Positions 1 to 8,979 of a stretch of DNA of 64,000 nucleotides are shown in pieces. Below the pieces are notes generated by a model that saw nothing but the letters and a program-made list of their open reading frames with translations, ran no database searches and was not told the DNA's origin. The position numbers and the translations under genes are program-made. Numbering within the stretch: the stretch's first letter is position 1; every line of letters begins with the position of its first letter. Source of the DNA: an uncultured Rickettsiella sp. (GTDB lineage Bacteria > Pseudomonadota > Gammaproteobacteria > Diplorickettsiales > Diplorickettsiaceae); the NCBI GenBank assembly GCA_947058615.1, contig CAMSHF010000005.1, positions 57,521 through 121,520 of the forward strand, written 5' to 3'.

Positions 1-573
1 GAAATATAAGTTAAGCTTCTCAATGGTTTGAGCCGTTGCTAATAAGTTGCCTTCAGTGGCAAAAATAAGGCAGTCAATAGCAGCTTTTTCTATTTTTAAA
101 CCCAAAGCATGAAAACGCGCTGTGATCCATCTAAAGAGTTGCGGGGGCTTTAAAGGCCAAATAGGGATAATTAAACCCACTTTTTCAATCCATTTAAACC
201 AGGTTGTTTGTTGTAAATGGCGGTCTATTTTTCCAGCTATTATCAATAAAAGTTTATTGGGCGGCGGATTTTTTGCATGATGTATTAATGGTTGTATAAA
301 TGTGTCAGAGTAACCCGGTGATAGATGTAATTCGATCAGTTGTTTATCTGAAAATAACCCATGGTTATTCATGCAGGCCTTAAATGCAGATCCATTGAAA
401 TGCGCGTCAGTATAAAAGACTTGTCGATCAGTGAAGCCTGCTTTTTTAGCCGCTAAACGAAGGGTATCGCAGGCGGACTGAATTAATACGATTTCCTCAC
501 CAGAAACTAAATAAATGGGCGCTAAAACAGAATTATTTAATTGCTGATGTAATTGTTCATAACGGCATTGCAT
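1..573 (-). CDS. holA: DNA polymerase III delta subunit, C-terminus outside window
   Basis: Reading leftward from an ATG at 573, the frame stays open to the window edge (191 codons), so the C-terminal part is missing. The N-terminus (MQCRYEQLHQQL, then APIYLVSGEE) matches the start of HolA, the clamp-loader subunit that opens the beta clamp. The ATG lies 6 bases after the lptE stop, so the two are probably cotranscribed. The order leuS-lptE-holA is conserved in gammaproteobacteria, which supports the call beyond the modest sequence motifs. Confidence 0.85.
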   Translation of the reverse strand, partial: MQCRYEQLHQQLNNSVLAPIYLVSGEEIVLIQSACDTLRLAAKKAGFTDRQVFYTDAHFNGSAFKACMNNHGLFSDKQLIELHLSPGYSDTFIQPLIHHAKNPPPNKLLLIIAGKIDRHLQQTTWFKWIEKVGLIIPIWPLKPPQLFRWITARFHALGLKIEKAAIDCLIFATEGNLLATAQTIEKLNLYF

Positions 574-579
574 AATCGA

Positions 580-1113
580 TTACGACTGAGAGCATGTACT
601 ACAGCGAAATTGCTGACGTAAATCTGGGGAAGCTAAACGAATTAAAAGCTGTTGAATAATATCCTGTTGCATATTTTCTCGTAAATCATTTTCTGTGTTG
701 AGATCGCCTGTAAGTTGATTTGATGTAATCGAAAAGGTGCGTGTGGCTTGTACCGATTGTGGTTTTAATAAAACATGGCCTTTACAATCAATTAGTTGAA
801 ATAAAATACGATAAGCAAGCAAATAGGTAGTTGTTTGTCCCGCATCGCCTAGACTGGTTGGGGTACGCGTATAGTTTTGAGCAAGAACTTGCAAGCGAGG
901 CGATGTGGCTGGTGCAAACGGGGTATATACTCCGGCCGTTTCTAATGCTTTTTTTAATTCATTGATAAACTTACTATAGGGCTGATTGGCTTCCAAAGAA
1001 AGTGTATGGAAAGGGATCGAAAATTTATCCTGACCTCTTAGCTGAAAGCCACAGGCGTTTAGCATGAGGCTAAAAACAATAGCAAATAACAAAGAATAGC
1101 AGCGAGTTTTCAT
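580..1113 (-). CDS. lptE: LPS-assembly lipoprotein LptE
   Basis: LptE is the outer-membrane lipoprotein that plugs LptD and helps insert lipopolysaccharide into the outer leaflet. I chose the ATG at 1113, not the longer frame from 1146, because it begins a normal lipoprotein signal peptide: MKTR, a hydrophobic run, then a lipobox LNAC whose cysteine precedes GFQLRG, the typical LptE mature start. The product is about 177 residues, usual for the family. It sits between leuS and holA in the conserved order. The C-terminus is cysteine-containing (CSTCSQS), which is unusual but not diagnostic. Confidence 0.88.
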   Translation of the reverse strand: MKTRCYSLLFAIVFSLMLNACGFQLRGQDKFSIPFHTLSLEANQPYSKFINELKKALETAGVYTPFAPATSPRLQVLAQNYTRTPTSLGDAGQTTTYLLAYRILFQLIDCKGHVLLKPQSVQATRTFSITSNQLTGDLNTENDLRENMQQDIIQQLLIRLASPDLRQQFRCSTCSQS

Positions 1114-1176
1114 AAATGTGTCATTGCATTTAAAGAGCCAAAACAACTGAGCCTAAAAATTGTGAGTATAATCATT

Positions 1177-3672
1177 TTATATAACAATATTAACTAATTT
1201 TTTGGGGACGATAATAATTTTTCTAATAGTTTGATTTTCAGTATACCGTTTGATCTGAGGGTTATTGAGAACAATTTTTTTAAGTGTTTCATCATTATAG
1301 TGTATATCGAGTGATAGTTTCGCACGTAATTTACCATTCACTTGAACTACCCAATCTATTTTTTCGACAGTTAAAGCGTCCGCGGCGACTTTTGGCCAAG
1401 GTGCTTTGCTAATTAAGCCGAAAAATTTGAGTTCTTTCCATAAAGCATGCGTTATGTGAGGAACAATAGGAGCCAGCAAACGCAAGAGTATACTTAATCC
1501 TTGCCATAGAATATGTTTAAGTGCCCGTACATCATCATTCGAAGAATCAAGTGATTGACTTGCTGTTTGTAGTATATTTAACAGCTTCATACAACTGGCA
1601 ATAACCGTATTAAACTGTTGTCGTTCATAATCGCTACGTGCCAGCTGTAAAACTTCATAAATCTGTCGGCGTAAACTACGATGCCCGCTTGAGGTTTTTG
1701 TCCAGTCAATAGGAGAAGTCAGACTGTGTTTATGCGTTTCATTGAGTTCTATTATCCAAGGATTACTGTAGGCTAAGGTCCATAAACGCTTTAAAAATCG
1801 ATAAGCACCTTCGACTCCTGCGTCAGACCATTCTAAGGATTGTTCAGGAGGGGCTGCAAATAAGATGAATAATCGTAAAGTGTCAGCTCCATAACGTGAC
1901 ATTAACTTAGCTGGATCAACGGTGTTACCTTTTGATTTTGACATTTTTGCACCGTCTTTAAGTACCATGCCTTGAGTTAGCAAGCGCGTAAAGGGTTCAT
2001 TAGAATTGAGTAAACCTAAATCGCGTAATACTTTATGAAAAAAACGGGCATAAAGTAAATGTAATACGGCGTGCTCAATGCCACCAATGTAATGATCAAC
2101 AGGTGTCCAATATTTTGCTCTGTCATCTAACATCGCCCTGTTCTGTGTAGGACAAGCAAAACGTGCATAATACCAGGAAGATTCCACGAATGTATCTAAG
2201 GTATCGGTTTCTCGGGTGGCGGCCTGTTGACAAGTAGGACATTGAGTTTGATAAAACTCAGGCATCTTCTTCAAAGGGGAGATTACACCATCAAAGCGTA
2301 TCGTTTTAGGAAGTAAAACAGGTAAGTCTTTTTCTGGGACAGGCACTACTCCACAATGAGGGCAATAAATAATAGGAATAGGTGTTCCCCAATATCGTTG
2401 ACGCGAGACACTCCAATCGCGAAGTCGGTATTGTGTTGTGTGTACAGCGATTTTTTCTTTAATTAACTGTTTTGCAATCGTGACAGACCCTAATTCAACA
2501 CATAATCCAGTGAATGAACCTGAATTAATTAATGTTCCTGTATTTGAAAGGAGAGGGTTTGATTGATAATCGTGAGTGTGCGCCGATTGAATAACCGGAC
2601 GTATCGGTAAATGATATTTTTTTGCAAATTCGTAGTCGCGTTCATCGTGGGCAGGTACGCCCATGATGGCGCCGGATCCATAATCGGATTTGACAAAATT
2701 GGCAATCCATATCGGTAAACTTTCTTTACTCAAGGGATGAGTCGCAGAAAAAATAGTTGCTACCCCTTTTTTTTCTAAATGAGCCGCTGCTTTTTCTGAT
2801 GTTGGAATTTGTTTAAAGTGCGTAATGATTTCTTGCAGTTTAGGATCGTGCTTAGCTGCATAATGGGCAAAAGGATGATGAGGTGAAACTGCAATAAAAG
2901 TAACGCCGAATAAGGTATCAGGACGTGTAGTAAAAACTTCAATTGTATGGAGTTCGGCTTGATTAACTTTAAATTGTATAGTCAAACCCTGAGAGCGACC
3001 TATCCAATTTCGCTGCATTGTTTTGACTTCGTCGGGCCAGGCTTCTAAGGTATCGAGATCGTTTAAAAGCTCATCGGCATAATCAGTAATTTTTAAAAAC
3101 CACTGTGGAATTTCTTTACGTTCGATAAGTGCGCCTGAACGCCAGCCGTGCCCATCAATCACTTGTTCATTGGCTAGCACGGTTTTATCGATTGGATCCC
3201 AATTAACTAAGGCACTTTTTTTATAGACTAGACCCTTTTTAAGTAATTGAACAAAAAGCCATTGCTCCCAGCGATAATAGTCAGGATTGCAGGTTGTAAT
3301 TTCTCGACTCCAATCAAAACTTAAACCAATTTGTTTAAACTGTTGGCGCATATGCTTGATATTGGTATAAGTCCATTTAGCGGGGGCTATTCCTTTTTCA
3401 ATTGCGGCGTTTTCAGCGGGTAAACCAAATGCATCCCACCCAATAGGGTGCAAGACATTTTTACCTAACATGCGTTGATGGCGGGCAATGACATCGCCCA
3501 ATACATAATTACGGACATGACCGACGTGTAAGTGACCGCTCGGGTAGGGAAACATAGAAAGGCAATAAAATTTTTCTTTATTCAGATCTTCGGTGACCTT
3601 GAAACATTGATGTTCTTCCCAAAATTTTTGGATTTCAGCTTCAAGTACGAGGGGTTGATATTGTTCTTGCAT
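1177..3672 (-). CDS. leuS: Leucyl-tRNA synthetase
   Basis: This class Ia synthetase charges tRNA-Leu. It has 831 residues, close to the bacterial norm. The HIGH-type motif appears as GHLHVGH near residue 50, and the KMSKS loop as AKMSKSKGN in the C-terminal half. The central CP1 editing domain contains the threonine-rich TTRPDT motif, and a Cys-rich zinc-ribbon segment (CPHC...CPTC) lies between these. The ATG is preceded by AAGGTG at a usable distance. It is first of a leuS-lptE-holA run. Confidence 0.97.
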   Translation of the reverse strand: MQEQYQPLVLEAEIQKFWEEHQCFKVTEDLNKEKFYCLSMFPYPSGHLHVGHVRNYVLGDVIARHQRMLGKNVLHPIGWDAFGLPAENAAIEKGIAPAKWTYTNIKHMRQQFKQIGLSFDWSREITTCNPDYYRWEQWLFVQLLKKGLVYKKSALVNWDPIDKTVLANEQVIDGHGWRSGALIERKEIPQWFLKITDYADELLNDLDTLEAWPDEVKTMQRNWIGRSQGLTIQFKVNQAELHTIEVFTTRPDTLFGVTFIAVSPHHPFAHYAAKHDPKLQEIITHFKQIPTSEKAAAHLEKKGVATIFSATHPLSKESLPIWIANFVKSDYGSGAIMGVPAHDERDYEFAKKYHLPIRPVIQSAHTHDYQSNPLLSNTGTLINSGSFTGLCVELGSVTIAKQLIKEKIAVHTTQYRLRDWSVSRQRYWGTPIPIIYCPHCGVVPVPEKDLPVLLPKTIRFDGVISPLKKMPEFYQTQCPTCQQAATRETDTLDTFVESSWYYARFACPTQNRAMLDDRAKYWTPVDHYIGGIEHAVLHLLYARFFHKVLRDLGLLNSNEPFTRLLTQGMVLKDGAKMSKSKGNTVDPAKLMSRYGADTLRLFILFAAPPEQSLEWSDAGVEGAYRFLKRLWTLAYSNPWIIELNETHKHSLTSPIDWTKTSSGHRSLRRQIYEVLQLARSDYERQQFNTVIASCMKLLNILQTASQSLDSSNDDVRALKHILWQGLSILLRLLAPIVPHITHALWKELKFFGLISKAPWPKVAADALTVEKIDWVVQVNGKLRAKLSLDIHYNDETLKKIVLNNPQIKRYTENQTIRKIIIVPKKLVNIVI

Positions 3673-3693
3673 GGGCTAGACACCTTGTTTTAG

Positions 3694-3891
3694 TTAGGCC
3701 TCATTGTAAAAAATCACAGGTTTAAAACCAACGGGATATCGATTCCCCATTTTATTATGTGGGTTGCTTTGATAAGTTTTGATTCTATAATAGTCTGAGT
3801 TTGGGCCATGGCAAACGACTAAATTTAGCGTAGGTTGGCAATTTCCCAATGACGGCAAAAAAAGTTGTTGGTTATGTTTCATTTGTTTCAT
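3694..3891 (-). CDS. Orphan 65-residue protein upstream of leuS
   Basis: I do not recognise this ORF. It encodes a soluble-looking, polar protein (rich in Asn, Pro, Tyr and Lys) with two cysteines (GNCQPTL and VVCHGPN) and no membrane segment. It lies on the same strand as leuS, ends 21 bases before its start, and begins 46 bases after the end of lnt. A weak GAG precedes the ATG. It may be a real lineage-specific small protein or a chance ORF in the leuS leader. Confidence 0.35.
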   Translation of the reverse strand: MKQMKHNQQLFLPSLGNCQPTLNLVVCHGPNSDYYRIKTYQSNPHNKMGNRYPVGFKPVIFYNEA

Positions 3892-3937
3892 TTTTTACTC
3901 AAAGAACAATCTTTTTTCACGGATCCTAACAAAATTG

Positions 3938-5509
3938 TCAACACACGCTAATCTTTTCATAAGCGTAACATAAGATACATAATCCTACTAAAAAGAGAAT
4001 AATGGGACTGTCACCTAGATAGATCCAAGGTGTAAAACCCTTACTTTTATAAATCTGGCCCGTTAATACACCTGTTTTAAATGCAGGAAGCTTGGCAATG
4101 ACTTTTCCTTTGGGTGTTACAATAGCGGTTAAACCTGTATTACTTAAAAAAGCTAAATAACGCCCCGTGGCTAAAGCTTGAAATCGACCGATTTGTAAAT
4201 GTTGTGCAAGCGCAAAAGAACGACCAAACCAGGCATCATCGTTGATGGTTAGCAATAGTTCGGCATGGTTTTTCAGTGCGTGTTGGACTAAGTCGGAATA
4301 GGCAATTTCATAGCAGATAAAAGTACCCAAATTAAGATGAGCGGCTTTAAATAGGGGTTGATGACTAGGCCCAGGTGAGAAACCAGACATTGGAATGTCT
4401 AATAGATTTAATAGGCCATGTGCCCAAAGGATCCACCAAGGCAGGTATTCGCCAAAAATAACCAGTCGCTGCTTATAATAAGTTGCATGATCCAAACCTA
4501 AACTTATCATCCCATTGTAGTATTGAAAGCCTTTTTGGATAGGAATACCAATAACCAAGCTTGTTTTATGCTGTTTAGCTTGGATATCGAGTTGCTTTAA
4601 AAAAGGTTCAACTTGATTTAGTAAAAAAGGAACAGCGGCCTCCGGCCAAACAATAAGTTGGCTATTCCAATGAGCTTGAGTTAATTGTTGATAACGTTTT
4701 AATGCTGCTTTTTGATAGAGAGGCTCCCATTTTATTTCTTGAGGAATATTGGCTTGAATTAAACTTATTTGGATAGGTTTCCCTTTGATATGTGTCCAAG
4801 GGATACCTTTTAAGGTATATCCGCCAACACCTAAGATTATTAGTGCAGCTAAGGGTAGAAAATAATGAAAATTTTTCAGATCTAAACGACAGTCAAAACG
4901 TTCGTTAAAAAAAGGACAGAATAAGGTTAAGAACAAACTCGCCATTAAAGTCACTAGAAAACTAAGGCCATAGATTCCCAAAAGGGGGGCATAGCCACTT
5001 AAGGGTGTATTGACTTGACTCGTGCCTAATAATAACCAAGGGAAGCCAGTAAATATCCAACTTCGTACCCACTCTGTGATGGCCCAAGCGCTAGGAAAGA
5101 TTAAATAAAGTTTGAAGAACGTGTTCCTAGGAAAAAAATAATTGAAAAGAAAGCCTTGTATTCCTGTCAATGAAGCCAATATAAAAATAAATAATCCGGT
5201 TATTAGTGAGGCTAAAAAAACAGACGTATGACCAAATTGATGAATACTAATAAATACCCATGATACACCTATTCCATAAAAACCGATGCCAAAAAATAAT
5301 CCTAAAATAAAAGCACGTTTGGCTGTACTATGGATCCATAGTAATAACAGTATGGCCGGTGAAAAAAAAGCAAGAAAATAAATATCCATCGGAGCAAAAG
5401 CAAAGGCGAGCAAGCCACCGGCTATGAGCGCGCTCATCTCTTTATAATAGCGTGCTAAGTGGGATATAAAACGCCTAAACTTATTCAATTTTTTCGTCTT
5501 CTTACTCAC
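3938..5509 (-). CDS. lnt: Apolipoprotein N-acyltransferase
   Basis: Lnt adds the third acyl chain to the N-terminal cysteine of lipoproteins in the inner membrane. The 523-residue protein has an N-terminal bundle of about six membrane helices, a periplasmic nitrilase-like domain and a final C-terminal helix. The triad is visible: Glu in VWPEAAVPF, Lys in YYKQRLVIFGEYLPW, and Cys in LGTFICYEIAYSD. The listed start is GTG. An ATG at 5437 (MSALIAGG), preceded by AAAGAG, is an alternative that would remove a basic 24-residue leader. Confidence 0.95.
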   Translation of the reverse strand: MSKKTKKLNKFRRFISHLARYYKEMSALIAGGLLAFAFAPMDIYFLAFFSPAILLLLWIHSTAKRAFILGLFFGIGFYGIGVSWVFISIHQFGHTSVFLASLITGLFIFILASLTGIQGFLFNYFFPRNTFFKLYLIFPSAWAITEWVRSWIFTGFPWLLLGTSQVNTPLSGYAPLLGIYGLSFLVTLMASLFLTLFCPFFNERFDCRLDLKNFHYFLPLAALIILGVGGYTLKGIPWTHIKGKPIQISLIQANIPQEIKWEPLYQKAALKRYQQLTQAHWNSQLIVWPEAAVPFLLNQVEPFLKQLDIQAKQHKTSLVIGIPIQKGFQYYNGMISLGLDHATYYKQRLVIFGEYLPWWILWAHGLLNLLDIPMSGFSPGPSHQPLFKAAHLNLGTFICYEIAYSDLVQHALKNHAELLLTINDDAWFGRSFALAQHLQIGRFQALATGRYLAFLSNTGLTAIVTPKGKVIAKLPAFKTGVLTGQIYKSKGFTPWIYLGDSPIILFLVGLCILCYAYEKISVC

Positions 5510-5551
5510 TCAACACCCATCTGTTTAATTTTGTGCATTTAAAGCAAAACC

Positions 5552-6556
5552 TTAAGAACTACTGGCTTTAAACCAAGTTAATTGACTCAGAATGGATTGT
5601 AAATTACCATATAATTTCTCAGATACCGATTTTTTAATGATATATCGGCATTCATAAATTTCGACTTTACCGCTACCTGCCAATAGGCTTAAATAATCAT
5701 CACTGGTTATCAATTCATCGACGAGATTAAGTTTCAATGCATCCTTTGCAAGCCAATGAGCACCCGTCGCGACCTCAGCCAAATCTACTCGTTTCCGGTT
5801 AGTTTTAATAAAATCTTTAAAAAGATGATGAATCTCTTCCAGGTCATGTTGAGTTTTCTCACGTGCCTTGTTTGTATTCTCTCCAAAAATAGTGAGCGTT
5901 CGCTTATATTCTCCTGCAGTGAGTAATTCAAAATCAATATCTCTCTTTTTTAAGAAACGATGAAAGTTAGGAAGTTGTGCTACAACGCCAATGGAACCAA
6001 TAATTGAAAACGGCGCCGCTAAAATTTTATCACCAACACAAGCCATTAAATATCCACCACTGGCCGCTATTTTATCAATAGTAACCGTTAACGGAATACG
6101 TTTGTCCTTTAAACGTTGTAATTGCGAAGCAGCTAATCCATAAGGGGCAATCATTCCTCCTCCACTTTCTAATCGCAACACGATTTCATCTTGAGGTGTT
6201 GCCACTTGAATAAGTGCGGTAATCTCTTCACGTAGATTATTCACGGCGGTGGCCTTGATATCCCCTTGAAAATTTAAAACAAATACCCGTTTTTTCAATA
6301 ATTTAGAGTTCTTTTTAAGTTTAATTTTTTCTTCTTTAATATATTTCCGGAATTGATTTTTATTAAGAATCTCTGCATTTAAGGTTTCAGCAAATTCCTG
6401 ATATTTTTTATTAAGTTTTTTAATGGATAACTTATTTTTATTTTGTTCTTTTGCTTTACGAGTAATAGAAAAAATTCCAGCAGTAACTATTAAAATAGAG
6501 ATGACTAATGTAAATAGTTTTGCTAGGAAAACTGCATATTGGAGAAGAAATGACAT
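5552..6556 (-). CDS. sohB: SohB-type inner-membrane serine protease (S49)
   Basis: A 334-residue S49 peptidase with an N-terminal membrane anchor, a Lys-rich cytoplasmic-like stretch (about residues 35-90), and a single protease domain as in SohB rather than the double domain of SppA. The catalytic serine is in KIAASGGYLMA, and the Ser-Lys dyad lysine is plausibly in AGEYKRTLTIFG. It probably degrades membrane-associated peptides or leader peptides. It follows the same direction as lnt, leuS and lptE but is separated from them by about 40 bases. Confidence 0.92.
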   Translation of the reverse strand: MSFLLQYAVFLAKLFTLVISILIVTAGIFSITRKAKEQNKNKLSIKKLNKKYQEFAETLNAEILNKNQFRKYIKEEKIKLKKNSKLLKKRVFVLNFQGDIKATAVNNLREEITALIQVATPQDEIVLRLESGGGMIAPYGLAASQLQRLKDKRIPLTVTIDKIAASGGYLMACVGDKILAAPFSIIGSIGVVAQLPNFHRFLKKRDIDFELLTAGEYKRTLTIFGENTNKAREKTQHDLEEIHHLFKDFIKTNRKRVDLAEVATGAHWLAKDALKLNLVDELITSDDYLSLLAGSGKVEIYECRYIIKKSVSEKLYGNLQSILSQLTWFKASSS

Positions 6557-6609
6557 GATATCGGCCTTTTAAGTAATTTGAAAAAGGAATACTATAACCT
6601 ATACCTTAT

Positions 6610-6820
6610 TATATACTGCACGTACTTGAAGAGGCGAAATTACCATATTTTGAGTCGAGTAGGCTATCTCGAACACATGATTGGGCTTGAGGTTTGTACC
6701 TCGTTTTCCAAAAGAAGAAGCACGGCACGACTTTCCTCTTTCCTCTTGAAAATCTCGATTGCGAGTTGAAGGTAAATACCAAGTAGTTTGTTCGCCGCTT
6801 GATGTACAGTGGCATATATA
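6610..6820. repeat. Structured 211-bp non-coding element with imperfect inverted ends
   Basis: Between the divergent sohB and ccmA lies a segment whose ends are imperfect inverted repeats. The left end (6610-6636, TATATA...CTTGAAGAGGCG) pairs with the right end (6793-6820, CGCCGCTTGATGTAC...TATATA), with about 11 of 14 innermost bases matching. Inside are three short perfect hairpins: TCGAG/CTCGA (6655-6659/6668-6672), GAGGT/ACCTC (6689-6693/6698-6702) and CTCG/CGAG (6754-6757/6762-6765). Overlapping short ORFs on both strands resemble no family I know. It could be a MITE-like repeat remnant or a structured RNA. Confidence 0.4.
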
Positions 6821-6887
6821 GCATAGCATGGAATTAAAAATAGCTAGAGGGTTTAATTTTCTCTTTAGTTTAACAAGGAACTGAATA

Positions 6888-7541
6888 GTGTTAACAGTAG
6901 ATCAGCTTTCTTATTCGCGTAATAACAGAGTTCTGTTTAAACAAGTAACCTTTCAACTTTTACCGAGCCAGGTGCTTCATATTATTGGCGATAATGGTTC
7001 CGGTAAAACGACTTTATTGCAAATATTAACAGGATTACGCATTCCTTTAACAGGTAAAGTAATGTGGAAGGGTATTCCAATTGATAAAAAGAATAGTAAT
7101 TTTACTGAAAATTTACTCTATATAAATCATCATTTAGGGATGAAAGCTTCACTTACGCCAATTGAAAACCTTTATTTATTTCTTGTTCGGCGAAATGTAG
7201 TTCATACCCAACCCAAAAAGGAAGTGATTAATGGTATTTATCAGATATTAGAGCAACTGAATTTAAAAGACTGTTCGGAGAATATATTAGCACGACTTTC
7301 CATGGGCCAGCAGCGACGTTTAAGCTTAGCTAAATTGCTTTTGATCCAAGCCGATTGCTGGATACTGGATGAACCTTTTACTTCCTTAGATAATGTGGGT
7401 ATTGCATTCATGTTGTCTTTAATGGAAAAACAAAGTATCAGAGGGGGCAGTATCGTATTTACCAGTCATTTAGCAAATTTTTCCTTATCTTTAGAAATAA
7501 AAAAAATTTTTTTAGGTTCCAATAATCATGTTAAAACGTAA
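6888..7541 (+). CDS. ccmA: Cytochrome c maturation ATP-binding protein CcmA
   Basis: The ATPase of the CcmABCD complex, which releases haem-loaded CcmE. The 217-residue protein has a Walker A (GDNGSGKTT, near residue 34), an ABC signature LSMGQQRR, and a Walker B with the catalytic Glu (DCWILDEPFTSLD). The start is GTG, preceded by AAGGAA at 8-9 bases. Its last 14 bases overlap ccmB, indicating translational coupling. Confidence 0.95.
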   Translation: MLTVDQLSYSRNNRVLFKQVTFQLLPSQVLHIIGDNGSGKTTLLQILTGLRIPLTGKVMWKGIPIDKKNSNFTENLLYINHHLGMKASLTPIENLYLFLVRRNVVHTQPKKEVINGIYQILEQLNLKDCSENILARLSMGQQRRLSLAKLLLIQADCWILDEPFTSLDNVGIAFMLSLMEKQSIRGGSIVFTSHLANFSLSLEIKKIFLGSNNHVKT

Positions 7542-8217
7542 TTTTTTTTTAAAACTAGTTGTCAATTTAAATTGTGAATTATTTGCTATTTTTCGCTGTT
7601 ATCAAGAATTACTCTACCCGTTATTATTTTCAATACTAGCTATTGTTTTATTCCCTTTAAGTATCAGTATTGACCCTGTGTTATTAAAGAAGATAGCGGC
7701 GGGTATTTTTTGGATTATCGTTTTATTTTTAATATTATTAATGTTAGATCAACTTTTTCGTAATGATTGGAAAGAAGGTGATTTGGAACAACTTATTTTG
7801 CTACCCAAAGAACTTACCATGGCATTGTTTATCAAGCTGCTGGTTTTTTGGTTATTTATTAGTCTATCTTTAATCGTTGTGACACCTATTTTAAGCTTAA
7901 GTCTGTTTATTCCAGTCAGCGCATTAAAAACTTTGTATTTAAGTATTTTGCTTGGAACGCCAAGTTTAGTATTTCTAGGAGGTATTGCGCGGGCTTTGAC
8001 CTTAGGTTTACGGAATAGTGGTTTATTGATAGTCTTGATTATACTTCCTTTCTATATTCCTGTATTAATTTTTGCAAGCAGTGCCGTTAGCTTGGCCAGT
8101 GTAGGATTACCGGCGAACGGTCCTTTAGCTTGGTTAAGTGTGTTAATGGTATTGAGTGTCAGTTTGTCGCCATTGCTTATCAATAGAATATTACGTTTAG
8201 GAATTGCATTTGTATAA
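7528..8217 (+). CDS. ccmB: Haem exporter membrane subunit CcmB
   Basis: A 229-residue polytopic protein with about six hydrophobic segments and the family motif around LDQLFRNDWKEGDLEQL. It forms the membrane part of the CcmA ATPase complex in cytochrome c maturation. It overlaps ccmA by 14 bases and is followed after 37 bases by ccmC. Length and position are normal. Confidence 0.94.
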   Translation: MLKRNFFLKLVVNLNCELFAIFRCYQELLYPLLFSILAIVLFPLSISIDPVLLKKIAAGIFWIIVLFLILLMLDQLFRNDWKEGDLEQLILLPKELTMALFIKLLVFWLFISLSLIVVTPILSLSLFIPVSALKTLYLSILLGTPSLVFLGGIARALTLGLRNSGLLIVLIILPFYIPVLIFASSAVSLASVGLPANGPLAWLSVLMVLSVSLSPLLINRILRLGIAFV

Positions 8218-8254
8218 TTTGAAGAAAACTTTTTATTTTTAAAGGAATAATAAA

Positions 8255-8974
8255 ATGATCAAAAAAATCAAATGGAATAAAATTTATCGATATATTGCAC
8301 CTCATCATTTTTATTCATTATCGAATTATTTAGTGCCTATTTTTAGTATTTCTTTATTAGTATTTGGAATCTATGGTGCCGTAGGAGGTTTATGTTTAGC
8401 CCCTGCAGATTATCAGCAAGGGAATGCTTTTCGTATCATCTATGTGCATGTACCAAGTGCTTTTTTATCATTATTTATTTATTTTATTATGGCGTTTTTC
8501 TCGGTGATTAGTTTAATATTTCGTATTAAATTAGCTGAACTGATTGTATCGGGTAGTGTGACTTTAGGAACATGGTTTACTTTTTTGGCTTTGTTAACAG
8601 GATGTATTTGGGCAAAACCGATGTGGGGAGCTTGGTGGGTTTGGGATGCGCGTTTAACTTCAGAGCTTATTTTATTATTTTTATATCTGGGTGTCATTGC
8701 GTTACGTTCCGCGATCCCTGAACGGCACATCGCAGCTCAAGCGAGCGCCATTTTGCTGACATTGGGTTTGGCCAATATACCGATTATCCATTATTCAGTG
8801 TATTGGTGGAATACCTTACACCAAGGAGCTACGATCCATTTTTTGAGTCCTTCATTGATTGAGCCCACTATGCTTTACCCGTTATTATCGATGATAGTGG
8901 CTTTTCTAAGTTTTTATTTTATTGTTTTATTGTTACATATACGTTGTGAGATATTAGCGTCTTTTTCGATTTAA
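8255..8974 (+). CDS. ccmC: Haem lyase/exporter subunit CcmC
   Basis: CcmC loads haem onto CcmE in the periplasm. The 239-residue protein has six membrane helices and the tryptophan-rich haem-handling motif WGAWWVWDARLTSE (near residue 125), with flanking periplasmic histidines (YVHVPSA and the later IHYSVYWWNTLHQG). A good Shine-Dalgarno (AAAGGAATAATAAA) precedes the ATG. Normally ccmD and ccmE would follow, but here the next gene is an unrelated ORF on the opposite strand. Confidence 0.95.
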   Translation: MIKKIKWNKIYRYIAPHHFYSLSNYLVPIFSISLLVFGIYGAVGGLCLAPADYQQGNAFRIIYVHVPSAFLSLFIYFIMAFFSVISLIFRIKLAELIVSGSVTLGTWFTFLALLTGCIWAKPMWGAWWVWDARLTSELILLFLYLGVIALRSAIPERHIAAQASAILLTLGLANIPIIHYSVYWWNTLHQGATIHFLSPSLIEPTMLYPLLSMIVAFLSFYFIVLLLHIRCEILASFSI

Positions 8975-8979
8975 TGAAA

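Noticed and set aside
6578..6829. Overlapping short ORFs on both strands between sohB and ccmA
   Set aside because: They overlap one another in several frames, resemble no protein family, and lie within a segment with inverted ends and hairpins, so a non-coding element explains them better.
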